The notes: a model not told the origin generated them from the letters alone. A stretch of 64,000 bases of DNA from Pseudorhodobacter turbinis (GCF_005234135.1 NZ_CP039964.1:1803001-1867000); one strand, 5' to 3'; shown: positions 1 to 9,937, counted from the stretch's first letter. Made by a program: numbers and translations.

Positions 1-2
1 TT

Positions 3-1487
3 AATACCGTTCCCGTTTTGCTAGAGCATGCATCTTTTTCAGAATCCTTCGCCATGGCGCAAGGTAAGGTCCTTTTACCCGGTGCGCGGTTTTTGAAAAG
101 ATATTGTTGGGAAAACCAAGAGGATGATCTCGACCCCGAAGAGCAGCTTGTCTCTTATTTTCAGGAGTGCCAGAGCCAGAATATCGAAGCCTCCATTCCC
201 TTGTGCAAGCAGCCTTTGCCCAAAAATCTGGCCGTTGCGATTGCCTGCCGCAGCATCACCAACCCCTATGCGTTTATTGCCGAGGCGTTGCCGCGGCTTG
301 CACAGATCGTAGAGTGCGGATTTCGCGGGGATGTCTATTTCCACTTTTCCAACAGGGTCAAGAGCCCACACCCTTCTGTGCAAGAGATCATAGCCGATCT
401 TTTCCCAGAGCTTGTAGGCCGGGTTTTTTTTGAGCCCGCACCAAAGCGCTATGATCATGTGTTGACGGTGCTGGACCTTCTTCACGCATATTACCAATTC
501 CCGACAGAGGTGGTCGGTTCGGTCGGCCATCTTGCGCCGTCCGATGCAATGTTTCGCGGGCATGATGGGTACGTCGAGTCGCGGACGATCTTGTCGATGA
601 ACGCCTTTAGCAGCAGCTTGGTTGCCCTGCGCCGTCGGGCCCTGCGTGCGATTGAGGGCAAGGATTTCAGCTATCTGCCAAAGCGGTTTTTCGTAACCCT
701 GTCGGACGGCGATGCCAGCATAGTGGGGGCGCAGCAACTGTTTGAAATGTTGCAGATGTTCGGATTTGCAAAGGTCGCTTTTGACACGCTTTCGCCGCTG
801 GAACAGATCGCGATTATGGTCAATGCGGAGATGGTAATCACCCCCCATACCGCGAATTTGACCCATATGATGTTTGCTAGCCCGCAAACCTTTGTTCTGG
901 CCTTGGGCACGCTGCAAACGGCTGTGCATCGTTGGGATGAATATTGGGGCTTTGCCCATGTTTCGGGTTGCCGTTACGTTAGCTTCTTTGCAGATTTTGA
1001 CACGCCGGACCCGAAAACCAGCCCCTCGATTGATCTTGATGGCATTGTTCCCGTAGCACTTTCAGACCAGACCGTGGCCGAGATTCTGGCCTTTATCGTA
1101 TGCATTTTGGGGTATTTTCCAAATCTGCCCACCGCGCATTCGCTATTTACCCTTGCAGGGCGTTTGATTGGTGTGGGGGAATGCGACCACGCCTTGCAGC
1201 TTTTGGAGAACCACAGCGATCTGGTCAAAACCCATGCAGGGCTGTGCGTTGCCAAAGCGGATTGTCACAAGGCGCGAGGCGAACCCTATCAGGAAATTGC
1301 AGCACTTTACCTCGCCTACGATCTGGACAAAAGCGATGTGACAATATTGCTGCGTATTTTCTGGGGTGCCAAACGCGCCGACCGGTCGGATATTATGTCT
1401 TGGGCGCGGTCTCGTTTACGCCAGGATTTCCCGAACCGCTATGGCTTGATCGTCAAGTCCAACCCTTGGGTGGCGTTGCTGCCCTGA
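3..1487 (+). CDS. Glycosyltransferase family 61 protein, 5' end outside window
   Basis: The reading frame is open to the left edge of the window; the first in-frame start-like codon (TTG at 18) has no ribosome binding site, so the gene most likely begins upstream. The central part carries the GT61/DUF563 pattern: a stretch reading LSPLEQIAIMVNAEMVITPHTANLTHMMF, seen here in two parts (LSPLEQIAIMVNAE and VITPHTANLTHMMF), which matches the family block containing eQi...A.vvi.pHgA.Lt.m.F. The last ~120 residues look helical and TPR-like. A role in transferring a sugar to a surface polysaccharide is inferred; acceptor and sugar are unknown. It is followed 72 bp later by the malic enzyme gene on the same strand. 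Confidence 0.75.
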   Translation, partial: NTVPVLLEHASFSESFAMAQGKVLLPGARFLKRYCWENQEDDLDPEEQLVSYFQECQSQNIEASIPLCKQPLPKNLAVAIACRSITNPYAFIAEALPRLAQIVECGFRGDVYFHFSNRVKSPHPSVQEIIADLFPELVGRVFFEPAPKRYDHVLTVLDLLHAYYQFPTEVVGSVGHLAPSDAMFRGHDGYVESRTILSMNAFSSSLVALRRRALRAIEGKDFSYLPKRFFVTLSDGDASIVGAQQLFEMLQMFGFAKVAFDTLSPLEQIAIMVNAEMVITPHTANLTHMMFASPQTFVLALGTLQTAVHRWDEYWGFAHVSGCRYVSFFADFDTPDPKTSPSIDLDGIVPVALSDQTVAEILAFIVCILGYFPNLPTAHSLFTLAGRLIGVGECDHALQLLENHSDLVKTHAGLCVAKADCHKARGEPYQEIAALYLAYDLDKSDVTILLRIFWGAKRADRSDIMSWARSRLRQDFPNRYGLIVKSNPWVALLP

Positions 1488-1559
1488 CTTTTTCTAAATG
1501 GATTGTGCCACATGGGCTGTCTGGCTAATAATAAATAAAGAACCAAGGAATTTTGCTCA

Positions 1560-3818
1560 ATGACCACCAATAACCGCGTTACCCCCGAAGAAGCGCTCGC
1601 CTACCATATGGATCCACGTCCCGGTAAGTTTGAGATCACCGCCACAACCCCTATGGCCACCCAGCGCGATCTTTCGCTGGCCTATAGCCCGGGTGTTGCG
1701 GTTCCGGTTCAGGCGATCGCGGATAATCCGGAAACGGCTTATGACTATACGGTCAAGGGCAATATGGTTGCGGTTATCACCAATGGCACCGCGATTTTGG
1801 GGATGGGCAACCTTGGCGCGCTGGCCTCCAAGCCGGTGATGGAGGGTAAGGCGGTCCTATTCAAACGGTTCGCGGATGTGAACGCGATCGATATTGAGCT
1901 GGACACCGAAGACGCAGAGGAAATCATCAAGGCCGTGTCCCTGATGGGGCCGACCTTTGGCGGTATCAATCTGGAAGATATCAAAGCACCAGAGTGTTTT
2001 ATCATCGAGCAGCGCCTCAAAGAGATGATGGATATTCCGGTTTTCCACGACGATCAGCACGGCACCGCCGTTATCTGTGCGGCTGGCTTGATTAACGCGC
2101 TAGAGATCTCGGGCAAGAAAATCGGCGACGTTCGGATCGTTTTAAACGGGGCAGGGGCGGCGGGGATTGCTTGTCTTGAGCTGCTGAAATCGATGGGTGC
2201 CAAGCATGACAATTGCATCATGTGCGATACCAAGGGTGTAATCTATCAAGGCCGCACCGAAGGTATGAACCAGTGGAAATCGGCCCATGCTGCCAATACC
2301 AGCCTGCGCACGCTGGAAGAGGCGATGGCGGGGGCGGATGTGTTTCTTGGTGTCTCGGCCAAGGGGGCTGTGACGCCTGAAATGGTCTCTGCTATGGCCG
2401 AAGATCCGGTTATTTTCGCAATGGCCAACCCCGACCCCGAAATCACCCCCGAAGAGGCGCATGCCGTTCGTCCCGATGCGATTGTTGCTACGGGGCGCTC
2501 TGATTACCCCAATCAGGTCAATAATGTTCTTGGCTTTCCATACCTCTTCCGTGGCGCGCTGGATATCCATGCTCGCGCGATCAATGATGAAATGAAAATC
2601 GCCTGCGCCGAGGCCCTTGCCAAGCTGGCGCGCGAAGATGTTCCCGATGAGGTGGCGATGGCCTACGGCCGCAAGCTGGCCTTTGGACGTGAATACATTA
2701 TTCCCACGCCGTTCGATCCGCGCTTGATCTATGTGATCCCGCCGGCGGTTGCCAAGGCAGGGATGGATACCGGCGTTGCCCGCCGTCCGATCGTGGATAT
2801 GAACGCCTATGAGCTGACGCTGAAATCCCGCATGGACCCGACCGCCACCATCGTGCAGGGGCTTTATGCCCGCGCCCGTCAGGCGCAGGCCCGGATGATC
2901 TTTGCCGAAGGTGATGACCCGCGTGTTCTGCGCGCCGCCGTTGCCTATCAGCGTGCGGGGCTTGGCAAATCCATCGTTGTTGGCCGCGATGCGGATGTTA
3001 GGGAAAAGCTCGAAGCGGCAGGCCTTGCGGATGGCTACCGAGAGCTGGAAATTGTTAACGCAGCCAACAGCCGCCACCTCGATGCCTACCGTGATTTTCT
3101 GTACAAACGGCTACAACGGGCAGGTCAGGACAAGCAAGATATCCACCGTCTTGCGGCCCGTGACCGGCATGTTTTTGCATCATTGATGCTGGCACATGAT
3201 CATGGTGACGGGCTTGTCACGGGTGCCACGCGCAAATCGGCGCATGTGTTGTCATTGATCAATAATGTATTCGATGCAAAGGCCACCGACGGTGCGGTGG
3301 GCGTTACGGCCTTGCTGCACAAAGGCCGGATTGTGCTGATTAGTGACACCTTGGTCCATGAATGGCCCGAACCGGAAGACCTTGCTAACATCGCCACCCA
3401 AGCTGCAAAAGTTGCCCGCAATTTGGGGCTGGAGCCGCGCGTGGCCTTCGTGTCGTTCTCTACCTTCGGCTATCCTGTGTCGGAACGTGCCACGAAAATG
3501 CATCTGGCGGCAAAGGTGTTGGACGGGCGCAACGTGGACTTTGAATACGAAGGTGAAATGACTGTTGATGTCGCCCTGAACCGAGAGGCGGCCGCACATT
3601 ATCCGTTCAGCCGTTTGACGGGGCCTGCGAATATTCTTGTGGTTCCTGCGCGGCATTCTGCCTCTATCTCGGTGAAGCTGATGCAGGAAATGGCAGGGGC
3701 AACCGTTATCGGGCCGATCCTGACCGGCGTCAGCCGTCCGATCCAGATTTGTAGCAGTGCCTCTACGGTGAATGACATCCTGAACATGGCCGTTTTGGCG
3801 GCCTGCAAGGTTGGCTAA
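1560..3818 (+). CDS. maeB: NADP-dependent malic enzyme (MaeB type, malic enzyme-phosphotransacetylase fusion)
   Basis: Oxidatively decarboxylates malate to pyruvate in the cytoplasm with NADP. The 752-residue length is typical of the MaeB class. Residues ~1-400 are the malic enzyme part, with SLAYSPGVAVP near the start, the VFHDDQHGTA metal/substrate block at ~160 and the LNGAGAAGIACLELL nucleotide-binding turn at ~200. Residues ~430-752 form a phosphotransacetylase-like domain (ARMIFAEGDDPRVLRAA), which in this class is usually regulatory and inactive. The ATG start sits directly after an AAGGAA-type site. A strong stem-loop follows the stop. It is a core gluconeogenic enzyme and nothing unusual is seen in the sequence. 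Confidence 0.95.
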   Translation: MTTNNRVTPEEALAYHMDPRPGKFEITATTPMATQRDLSLAYSPGVAVPVQAIADNPETAYDYTVKGNMVAVITNGTAILGMGNLGALASKPVMEGKAVLFKRFADVNAIDIELDTEDAEEIIKAVSLMGPTFGGINLEDIKAPECFIIEQRLKEMMDIPVFHDDQHGTAVICAAGLINALEISGKKIGDVRIVLNGAGAAGIACLELLKSMGAKHDNCIMCDTKGVIYQGRTEGMNQWKSAHAANTSLRTLEEAMAGADVFLGVSAKGAVTPEMVSAMAEDPVIFAMANPDPEITPEEAHAVRPDAIVATGRSDYPNQVNNVLGFPYLFRGALDIHARAINDEMKIACAEALAKLAREDVPDEVAMAYGRKLAFGREYIIPTPFDPRLIYVIPPAVAKAGMDTGVARRPIVDMNAYELTLKSRMDPTATIVQGLYARARQAQARMIFAEGDDPRVLRAAVAYQRAGLGKSIVVGRDADVREKLEAAGLADGYRELEIVNAANSRHLDAYRDFLYKRLQRAGQDKQDIHRLAARDRHVFASLMLAHDHGDGLVTGATRKSAHVLSLINNVFDAKATDGAVGVTALLHKGRIVLISDTLVHEWPEPEDLANIATQAAKVARNLGLEPRVAFVSFSTFGYPVSERATKMHLAAKVLDGRNVDFEYEGEMTVDVALNREAAAHYPFSRLTGPANILVVPARHSASISVKLMQEMAGATVIGPILTGVSRPIQICSSASTVNDILNMAVLAACKVG

Positions 3819-3823
3819 TCTGT

Positions 3824-3854
3824 TTTTCGGGGCGGGATCGATCCGCCCCGAAAA
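3824..3854 (+). terminator. Stem-loop terminator after maeB
   Basis: A perfect 12-bp inverted repeat, TTTTCGGGGCGG paired with CCGCCCCGAAAA around a 7-base GATCGAT loop, lies just after the maeB stop. The A/T ends let it work in both directions, but only the maeB side needs it. Confidence 0.8.
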
Positions 3855-3883
3855 CATCCCGAACAAACCCGAAAAGGCATCAG

Positions 3884-4750
3884 ATGGCGGTTTATAATCT
3901 TGGATCGATTAACATTGATCACGTCTATCAGGTGCCGCATTTGGTCCGTCCCGGCGAAACGCTTTGTGCATTGGAATATAGCCGCGGGCTGGGGGGCAAG
4001 GGGGCCAATCAATCGGTTGCGGCGGCGAAGGCTGGCGCAAAGGTATTTCACATCGGTGCAATCGGCCCGGATTCCGATTGGATGATGGAGGCATTGCGCG
4101 GCCATAATGTGGATCTTGGCAATGTGTTGCAGCTCAATACACCGACCGGTCACGCGATCATTCAAGTGGATCGGTCGGCCGAAAACAGCATAATTCTGTT
4201 CCCCGGTGCAAACCGCCATATCCCTGATGGCCATGTTGCCCGCGTGCTGGAATCTGCTTGTCCTGATGATATGTTGATACTGCAAAATGAGACTTCAGCC
4301 CAATCTGCCTCGGTTCGGCTGGCCGCTGATATGGGGTTGCGCGTGCTCTATTCCCCCGCCCCGTTTGAGCTGGGGCCATTGAAAGAGGTGGTTCGCTTTA
4401 CCTCTCTTTTGCTGATGAATGAGGGCGAGGCAGAGGAAATGGTCGCGGCTTTTGGTTCGTTGCCCGATTGCGATGTTATCATCACCAAGGGCAGCAAGGG
4501 CGCGGAGTGGCATCGCTGGGGCAAAGACCCGCTGCATGCGCCTGCGTTTCCCGTGACGGCGGTGGATACCACGGGCGCCGGCGATTGTTTTGCCGGTACG
4601 ATCGCGGCTGCATTGGATGCGGGGCTTGACCCGGAAATGGCCTTGCGCCGCGCCGTTGCCGCAAGCGCTTTGCAGGTTACCCAAGCCGACGCGACCTCTG
4701 CGATGCCAAGCCGCGCAGAGGTCGACGCGTTTTTAGAAAATGCGCCTTAA
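3884..4750 (+). CDS. PfkB-family sugar kinase, ribokinase-like
   Basis: 288 residues, the length of ribokinase. Both PfkB signatures are present: GLGGKGANQSVAAAKAGA at ~35-52 and DTTGAGDCFAGTIAAAL at ~230, the latter containing the GAGD catalytic aspartate. The N-terminal YNLGSINIDHVYQVPHLV is typical of ribokinases. The enzyme should phosphorylate ribose or a related sugar with ATP in the cytoplasm. There is no ribose transporter or repressor next to it, so the substrate is not fixed by context. It stands alone between the maeB terminator and convergent msrA, and its last four bases overlap the msrA stop. Confidence 0.8.
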   Translation: MAVYNLGSINIDHVYQVPHLVRPGETLCALEYSRGLGGKGANQSVAAAKAGAKVFHIGAIGPDSDWMMEALRGHNVDLGNVLQLNTPTGHAIIQVDRSAENSIILFPGANRHIPDGHVARVLESACPDDMLILQNETSAQSASVRLAADMGLRVLYSPAPFELGPLKEVVRFTSLLLMNEGEAEEMVAAFGSLPDCDVIITKGSKGAEWHRWGKDPLHAPAFPVTAVDTTGAGDCFAGTIAAALDAGLDPEMALRRAVAASALQVTQADATSAMPSRAEVDAFLENAP

Positions 4751-5376
4751 TGCGCGAAGGGGGCGGCGTTGCCCCAAACTTCTTTCACGCGCGCATCCCG
4801 GCCACAGCCTTCGCGGTAAAATTTATAGGCCTCTGACTGTTTTTTCGGGCCGCCACGGGTCAGCACAAGGTTACTCCCTTTGTAGTAATCCTGGTGGTAG
4901 TCCTCGGCGATGTAGAATGTCTGGGCCGCAAGGATAGGCGTTACGACATCACGGCCAAGCGCCTGATTTGCCTTTTCTTTTTCCGAAACGGCAATGGCTT
5001 TTTGGGTGTCATTCAGCGGAAAGATTGCAGTGCGGTACACGTCACCCCGATCACAAAACTGCCCGCCTGCATCCAAAGGATCAACCGAACGAAGGAACAT
5101 TTCCAGCACCTTGGCATAGCTGATTTTGGCGTTGTCGAAGGTAATCTCGACGGCTTCAAAATGGCCGGTGTTGCCGCGACCTACCTCTTTATAAGTCGGG
5201 TTTTTAGTGCTGCCGCCAGTATAACCCGACACAACCGATTTCACCCCGTCGACAGATTCAAAATCAGCCTCTACGCACCAAAAGCAACCGCCCGCTACGA
5301 TTGCCTTTTCGGTCTCTGCCTGCGCCATGCCGACAGTTGTTGCCAGCACCGCCGCAGTTAAAACCCATTTCATCAT
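4747..5376 (-). CDS. msrA: Peptide-methionine (S)-S-oxide reductase MsrA, exported form
   Basis: Reduces methionine-S-sulfoxide in proteins. The catalytic GGCFWCVEADF block is at ~30 of the mature-like region. It is followed by family blocks SGYTGGSTKNPTYKEV, GHFEAVEITFD and DPLDAGGQFCDRGDVYR. The chosen start (ATGATGAAATGG) has AGAGG seven bases upstream; a longer frame starts at 5394 but has no such site. The N-terminus MMKWVLTAAVLATTVGMAQA is a cleavable signal peptide, so the enzyme should act in the periplasm, unlike the usual cytoplasmic MsrA. It is separated from argG by a terminator and is probably transcribed alone. Confidence 0.93.
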   Translation of the reverse strand: MMKWVLTAAVLATTVGMAQAETEKAIVAGGCFWCVEADFESVDGVKSVVSGYTGGSTKNPTYKEVGRGNTGHFEAVEITFDNAKISYAKVLEMFLRSVDPLDAGGQFCDRGDVYRTAIFPLNDTQKAIAVSEKEKANQALGRDVVTPILAAQTFYIAEDYHQDYYKGSNLVLTRGGPKKQSEAYKFYREGCGRDARVKEVWGNAAPFAH

Positions 5377-5475
5377 AGCAGACCTCTTTTCCAATGTTTG
5401 AACCAGTTTGCCTGAGTTGCCCCTTCGCGCAATGCACCTGCCCGTGATCTCACGGCAAGGTGAAGCATTGGAAAT

Positions 5476-5509
5476 AATAAAACCGCACAGTGTTCTGCGC
5501 GGTTTTATT
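5476..5509 (-). terminator. Stem-loop terminator after argG
   Basis: The inverted repeat AATAAAACCGC / GCGGTTTTATT with a 12-base loop lies between the argG stop and the msrA start. On the minus strand it ends in a T-rich run, so it should terminate argG transcription. Confidence 0.8.
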
Positions 5510-5540
5510 TAATTTCAATAGGTTACGCCTAATATCGGCT

Positions 5541-6779
5541 TTATTTGAACTTGGCGTTCCGGGTCGCGATCAATTTCAAACGCAGCGCATTCAAGCGGAT
5601 GAAGCCCGCCGCGTCTTTTTGGTCATATGCGCCGGCGTCATCTTCAAAGGTCACATGCGCCTCGGAATAAAGCGAATGATCGGACCAGCGACCGACACAG
5701 CTTGCCATCCCTTTATAAAGCTTCAAGCGAACCGTACCCGACACATGGTCTTGGGATTTATCGATCAGCGCCTGCAGCATTTCCCGCTCGGGGCTGAACC
5801 AGAAGCCGTTATAGATCAGCTCTGCATAGCGCGGCATGATGCTGTCTTTCAGATGGCCTGCGCCCGAATCCAGTGTGATTTGCTCAATCGCGCGGTGGGC
5901 CTCCAACAGAACGGTGCCGCCGGGGGTTTCATAGATCCCGCGGGATTTCATGCCGATGAAGCGGTTTTCTACAAAGTCGAGCCGCCCGATGCCGTGCTTG
6001 CCGCCCAGCTCGTTCAGCTTGGTCAGGATGGTGGCCGGTGACATCGCCTCACCGTCAATCGCAACAGCATCGCCTTTTTCAAACGTCACCTCGATATATT
6101 GCGGTGTGTTTGGGGCATCTTCGGGTGCGACCGTACGCTGATAGACGTATTCGGGCGCTTCAACCGCCGGATCCTCCAGCGCTTTGCCTTCCGAAGAGGT
6201 ATGCAAAAGGTTCGCATCAACCGAGAACGGCGCCTCACCGCGCTTGTCCTTGGCAATTGGAATTTGGTTTTTCTCGGCAAATTCAATCAGCTTGGTGCGG
6301 CTGGTCAAATCCCACTCCCGCCATGGCGCGATGACCTTGATCGAAGGGTCCAGCGCATAGGCAGAAAGTTCAAACCGAACCTGGTCGTTGCCTTTACCTG
6401 TCGCCCCGTGCGCAACTGCATCGGCACCATGTTCATGTGCCAGCTCGACCAGACGCTTGGAAATCAATGGCCGCGCGATTGAGGTGCCAAGCAAATACAA
6501 CCCCTCATAAAGCGCATTTGCGCGGAACATCGGAAAGACGAAATCACGGACAAATTCTTCGCGAACATCTTCGACATGGATGTTTTCCGGTTTGATGCCC
6601 AGCAATTCTGCCTTGGCGCGGGCAGGCTCCAACTCCTCCCCCTGGCCGAGATCGGCGGTGAAGGTGATCACCTCACAGCCGTATTCGGTTTGCAACCATT
6701 TCAGGATGATCGAGGTATCAAGCCCCCCCGAATAGGCAAGAACGACTTTTTTCGGGGCAAATGTGGTGGCGGCAGACAT
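5541..6779 (-). CDS. argG: Argininosuccinate synthase
   Basis: Joins citrulline and aspartate using ATP, the penultimate step of arginine synthesis, in the cytoplasm. From the ATG at 6779 the protein is 412 residues, the normal length. The N-terminal [20 protein letters not shown] is the PP-loop ATP pyrophosphatase site. [13 protein letters not shown] at ~115 and SHYSE-like blocks near the C-terminus also fit. A GAAGGAGAAGCC Shine-Dalgarno precedes this ATG, which is why it is preferred over the in-frame ATG at 6806. It is divergent from ilvA. Confidence 0.97.
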   Translation of the reverse strand: MSAATTFAPKKVVLAYSGGLDTSIILKWLQTEYGCEVITFTADLGQGEELEPARAKAELLGIKPENIHVEDVREEFVRDFVFPMFRANALYEGLYLLGTSIARPLISKRLVELAHEHGADAVAHGATGKGNDQVRFELSAYALDPSIKVIAPWREWDLTSRTKLIEFAEKNQIPIAKDKRGEAPFSVDANLLHTSSEGKALEDPAVEAPEYVYQRTVAPEDAPNTPQYIEVTFEKGDAVAIDGEAMSPATILTKLNELGGKHGIGRLDFVENRFIGMKSRGIYETPGGTVLLEAHRAIEQITLDSGAGHLKDSIMPRYAELIYNGFWFSPEREMLQALIDKSQDHVSGTVRLKLYKGMASCVGRWSDHSLYSEAHVTFEDDAGAYDQKDAAGFIRLNALRLKLIATRNAKFK

Positions 6780-6921
6780 GGCTTCTCCTTCACGATTTTC
6801 CTGCAAATACTGGGTATTCCTTGCAAGAGCAAGCGGTGGGGCCTGCGTGCGGTTAACAATTTACATCATAAAAGCGGCTGTTTAACTTGTCTTTGGTCTG
6901 TGGATGGGTCTAATCGGGATT

Positions 6922-8169
6922 ATGCATGATTTTGCCCAAGCCGCCCGCCTTGCCACTGCCGCCCTGCGTGATCTCTTTGATCCGACGCCGTTGCAGCGTA
7001 ATGACTATCTTTCTGACCGTTTTGGCGCGGATATCTGGCTGAAGCGGGAAGATCTGGCACCGGTGCGCTCCTATAAAATCCGTGGTGCGGTGAATGCGAT
7101 GCGCAAGGTCCGTGCGACCAACCCCGAGCAAGAGCAATTTGTATGTGCAAGTGCCGGCAATCATGCGCAAGGCGTGGCCTATGCGTGCAAGCATTACGGA
7201 GTGCGCGGAACGATCTTTATGCCGGTTACCACGCCGCAGCAGAAAATCGAAAAGACCCGTGTTTTTGGCGGTGATAGTGTCGAAATCGTTCTGACAGGCG
7301 ATTACTTTGATCAGACACTGGCTGCTGCACAAAGCTTTTGCACTGAAAAGGGCGCGCATTTTCTGTCGCCTTTCGATGACCCTGATGTGATTGAGGGGCA
7401 GGCGAGTGTCGCGGTTGAGATTATGGAACAGCTTGGCCGCGCGCCGGATCTGGTTGTTTTGCCTGTTGGAGGTGGTGGTCTTGCCTCTGGCGTGACGGGG
7501 TATTTGCGGCAAGAAGCCCCTGAAACCCGGTTTTGTTTTGTAGAGCCTTTGGGGGGAGCAAGCCTGACCGCAGCTTTGACGGCAGGTGGGCCGGTGACAC
7601 TTGCCGAGGTGAATTCATTTGTTGATGGCGCGGCTGTCGCACGTTTGGGCGCCTGCACCTATGAGATGTTGAAATGGGCCGAGCCGTCGCAGGTCTATCT
7701 TGCGCCCGAGGATCGGATTTGCGTGACAATGCTGGACATGCTGAACGTCGAAGGCATCGTGCTCGAACCTGCCGGCGCGCTTTCGGTTGATGTCCTGCCG
7801 AGCATCGCCGATCAGATCGCCGGGAAAACGGTGGTTTGCGTGACCTCTGGCGGGAACTTTGATTTTGAACGTTTGCCAGAGGTGAAGGAGCGCGCGCAGC
7901 AGTTCCTGGGGCTGAAAAAGTATTTCATCCTGCGCATGCCGCAGCGTCCGGGCGCATTGAAAGAGTTCTTGATGATGCTTAGCCCGGATGATGATATCGC
8001 GCGGTTTGAGTACCTTAAGAAATCCGCGCGTAATTTTGGCTCTGTCCTGATCGGGATTGAAACGACCCGCGCCGAGAACTTCCCGCCGCTTTTTGCTGCG
8101 ATGACCAAAGCGGGCTTCGCCTACCGTGATATTACGGCAGATGAGGCACTGGCCGCTTTTCTGATCTAA
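6922..8169 (+). CDS. ilvA: Threonine ammonia-lyase (biosynthetic threonine dehydratase)
   Basis: PLP-dependent deamination of threonine to 2-oxobutanoate, first step toward isoleucine. The pyridoxal lysine lies in VRSYKIRGAVNAMRK at ~50. ASAGNHAQGVAYAC and the glycine-rich PVGGGGLASG phosphate-binding loop are present. The C-terminal ~85 residues (FILRMPQRPGALKEFL) form the single ACT-like regulatory domain that allows feedback control by isoleucine. Start at 6922 gives the usual MHDFAQAAR beginning; an in-frame ATG six codons earlier (6904) cannot be excluded. It is monocistronic by appearance and convergent with the HPt gene, with four bases between stops. Confidence 0.93.
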   Translation: MHDFAQAARLATAALRDLFDPTPLQRNDYLSDRFGADIWLKREDLAPVRSYKIRGAVNAMRKVRATNPEQEQFVCASAGNHAQGVAYACKHYGVRGTIFMPVTTPQQKIEKTRVFGGDSVEIVLTGDYFDQTLAAAQSFCTEKGAHFLSPFDDPDVIEGQASVAVEIMEQLGRAPDLVVLPVGGGGLASGVTGYLRQEAPETRFCFVEPLGGASLTAALTAGGPVTLAEVNSFVDGAAVARLGACTYEMLKWAEPSQVYLAPEDRICVTMLDMLNVEGIVLEPAGALSVDVLPSIADQIAGKTVVCVTSGGNFDFERLPEVKERAQQFLGLKKYFILRMPQRPGALKEFLMMLSPDDDIARFEYLKKSARNFGSVLIGIETTRAENFPPLFAAMTKAGFAYRDITADEALAAFLI

Positions 8170-8173
8170 CCCT

Positions 8174-8506
8174 TCACGCGGCGTAAGTTTCCTTACCCTG
8201 CGTGAAGCTGGTTTTTGACTCTTCATAAACAGAGATGACCTTACCAAGGTCGATCGTCGCCGCATCACCTTTGGCGGCGGCTTTTTCGCCGGTCTGGCAA
8301 AGCTGCGCCAATTCCTGAAACCCGAGGTTGAGGGCGCTGCCCTTTAGAAAATGAAGTGCGGCTTCCACTGCGTCAGGCTCAATGCCTGCCGCTATCGTTA
8401 CCGCGACCTCATCGGCCTCTTCGAGAAACATTTCCACGACTTCGGCGAAGTCCTCTGCACCGATTTCATTGCGCAATTCATTTATGCGATCCCAATCAAT
8501 CATCAT
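8174..8506 (-). CDS. Stand-alone histidine phosphotransfer (HPt) protein
   Basis: A 110-residue protein that is almost entirely an HPt four-helix domain. The phospho-accepting histidine is His52 in ALHFLKGSALNLGFQEL, which fits the HPt pattern H-x-x-K-G-x-x-x-x-L-G. There is no kinase or receiver domain, so it must relay phosphate between other proteins. It is divergent, with ~160 bp between starts, from a gene for a receiver-PP2C phosphatase protein, the obvious candidate partner. That pairing is inferred from position only. Confidence 0.88.
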   Translation of the reverse strand: MMIDWDRINELRNEIGAEDFAEVVEMFLEEADEVAVTIAAGIEPDAVEAALHFLKGSALNLGFQELAQLCQTGEKAAAKGDAATIDLGKVISVYEESKTSFTQGKETYAA

Positions 8507-8668
8507 TACCCCAATACGTCACTCTCATTAGCCACCCGACAGCGAGTTTGCAGGTTAGGACTTAACAACAGGTAAGCCCGCTTGCCCAATGAACTGCAAA
8601 TTTTAGGCTTCACCGGCCCTTAAGGTTTTGTCTGCATATCCGAAGGAACTAGTAGCAAAGGAAATGCT

Positions 8669-9937
8669 GTGTCGACAGTTTTGCCAAAGGATTCAGGGGA
8701 AGGTTTAGTGCTGTCCAGTGCGCCAAAGTTGCATGTGTTGGTTGCTGATGACAGCCGTGCCCAACGACGTATCTTGGCAATGGTTCTGGCGCGCGCGGGG
8801 TATCGCGTGACAGAGGCGGATAGTGGCCTGTCTGCTTTGGCGCTTTGTTGTGAAACGGATTTTGATATCGTGTTGAGCGACTGGATGATGCCCGGAATGA
8901 ATGGTCTGGAATTTTGCAGGGAATTCAAGAAGCTACCACGTGAGAACTACGGATATTTCATCCTGCTTACCTCCAAGTCGGAAAAGGCAGAGATTGCGGA
9001 TGGTTTGGACTGCGGTGCGGATGATTTTCTGGCGAAACCCGTAAACTCGGATGAGTTGCGCGCCCGTTTTCGCGCGGGCGAACGTATTATTGGTATGCAA
9101 GCGGAGCTGATGGAAAAGAACCGGCTTGTCGGGGCAACGCTGAACGAGCTGCAAAACCTTTATGATTCGCTGGATCGGGATCTGATCGAGGCAAGAAAGC
9201 TGCAACAAACCTTGATCCGAGAACGATTTCGGGATTTCGGCAAGGGGGAGGTGTCGGCCCTTCTGCGCCCTTCGGGCCATGTTGGTGGTGATTTAGTCGG
9301 TTTTTTTGAGATTAATCCCCAGCGAATCGGTGTTTATTCGGTGGATGTTTCGGGGCATGGGGTTGCCTCGGCCATGATGACGGCGCGGCTTGCGGGGCTT
9401 TTGACCGGTTCGACGCCGGATCATAACGTTGCCCTGACACTCAATTCCCAAGGTGAACGAGATGCCCATCCACCAGAAGAGGTCGCGGCGCGGCTGAACC
9501 GAATGATGTTCGAAGATATCCAGGTTGAGCAATACTTCACACTTGCCTACGCCGATATCGATTTGTTTTCGGGGCGGGTGCAGTTGGTTCAAGCGGGGCA
9601 CCCACACCCTGCGGTGATTCGAAAGTCAGGCGCGGTTGATTATATCGGTGAAGGTGGCATGCCGATTGGCCTGATCCAGGACGCAGAATTCGAACGTGTG
9701 GAGGCGCAGCTTTTCCCGGGGGATCGGCTTTTTCTGGTCTCTGACGGGGTGACAGAGTGCCCTTCGCCCGAGGGGGTGGAGCTGGGAGAGGAGGGCTTGA
9801 CGCGTATTTTGCAGGCAAACAAGGATATGACGAATCCGGCCCTGCTCGAAGCGCTTGTTTGGGATCTTGCATCCTATTTTGGCGGAGAAGATTTCCCCGA
9901 TGATGTTTCCGGCGCGTTATTTCGTTTGAAGGATTGA
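8669..9937 (+). CDS. Response regulator with PP2C-type (RsbU/SpoIIE) phosphatase output
   Basis: 422 residues. Residues ~20-135 are a receiver domain: acidic pair D27/D28, phospho-acceptor D71 in VLSDWMMPGMNG, and K123 in DDFLAKPVNSDEL. A coiled-coil linker (~140-190, LNELQNLYDSLDRDLIEARKLQQ) leads to a PPM/PP2C phosphatase domain (~205-420) with GGDLVGFFEI, DVSGHGVASAMM and LVSDGVTEC metal-binding blocks. The start is GTG at 8669 after AAAGGAAA; the nearby ATG at 8664 is out of frame. This architecture controls anti-sigma/anti-anti-sigma partner switching in other bacteria; the target is not encoded in this window. Confidence 0.9.
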   Translation: MSTVLPKDSGEGLVLSSAPKLHVLVADDSRAQRRILAMVLARAGYRVTEADSGLSALALCCETDFDIVLSDWMMPGMNGLEFCREFKKLPRENYGYFILLTSKSEKAEIADGLDCGADDFLAKPVNSDELRARFRAGERIIGMQAELMEKNRLVGATLNELQNLYDSLDRDLIEARKLQQTLIRERFRDFGKGEVSALLRPSGHVGGDLVGFFEINPQRIGVYSVDVSGHGVASAMMTARLAGLLTGSTPDHNVALTLNSQGERDAHPPEEVAARLNRMMFEDIQVEQYFTLAYADIDLFSGRVQLVQAGHPHPAVIRKSGAVDYIGEGGMPIGLIQDAEFERVEAQLFPGDRLFLVSDGVTECPSPEGVELGEEGLTRILQANKDMTNPALLEALVWDLASYFGGEDFPDDVSGALFRLKD

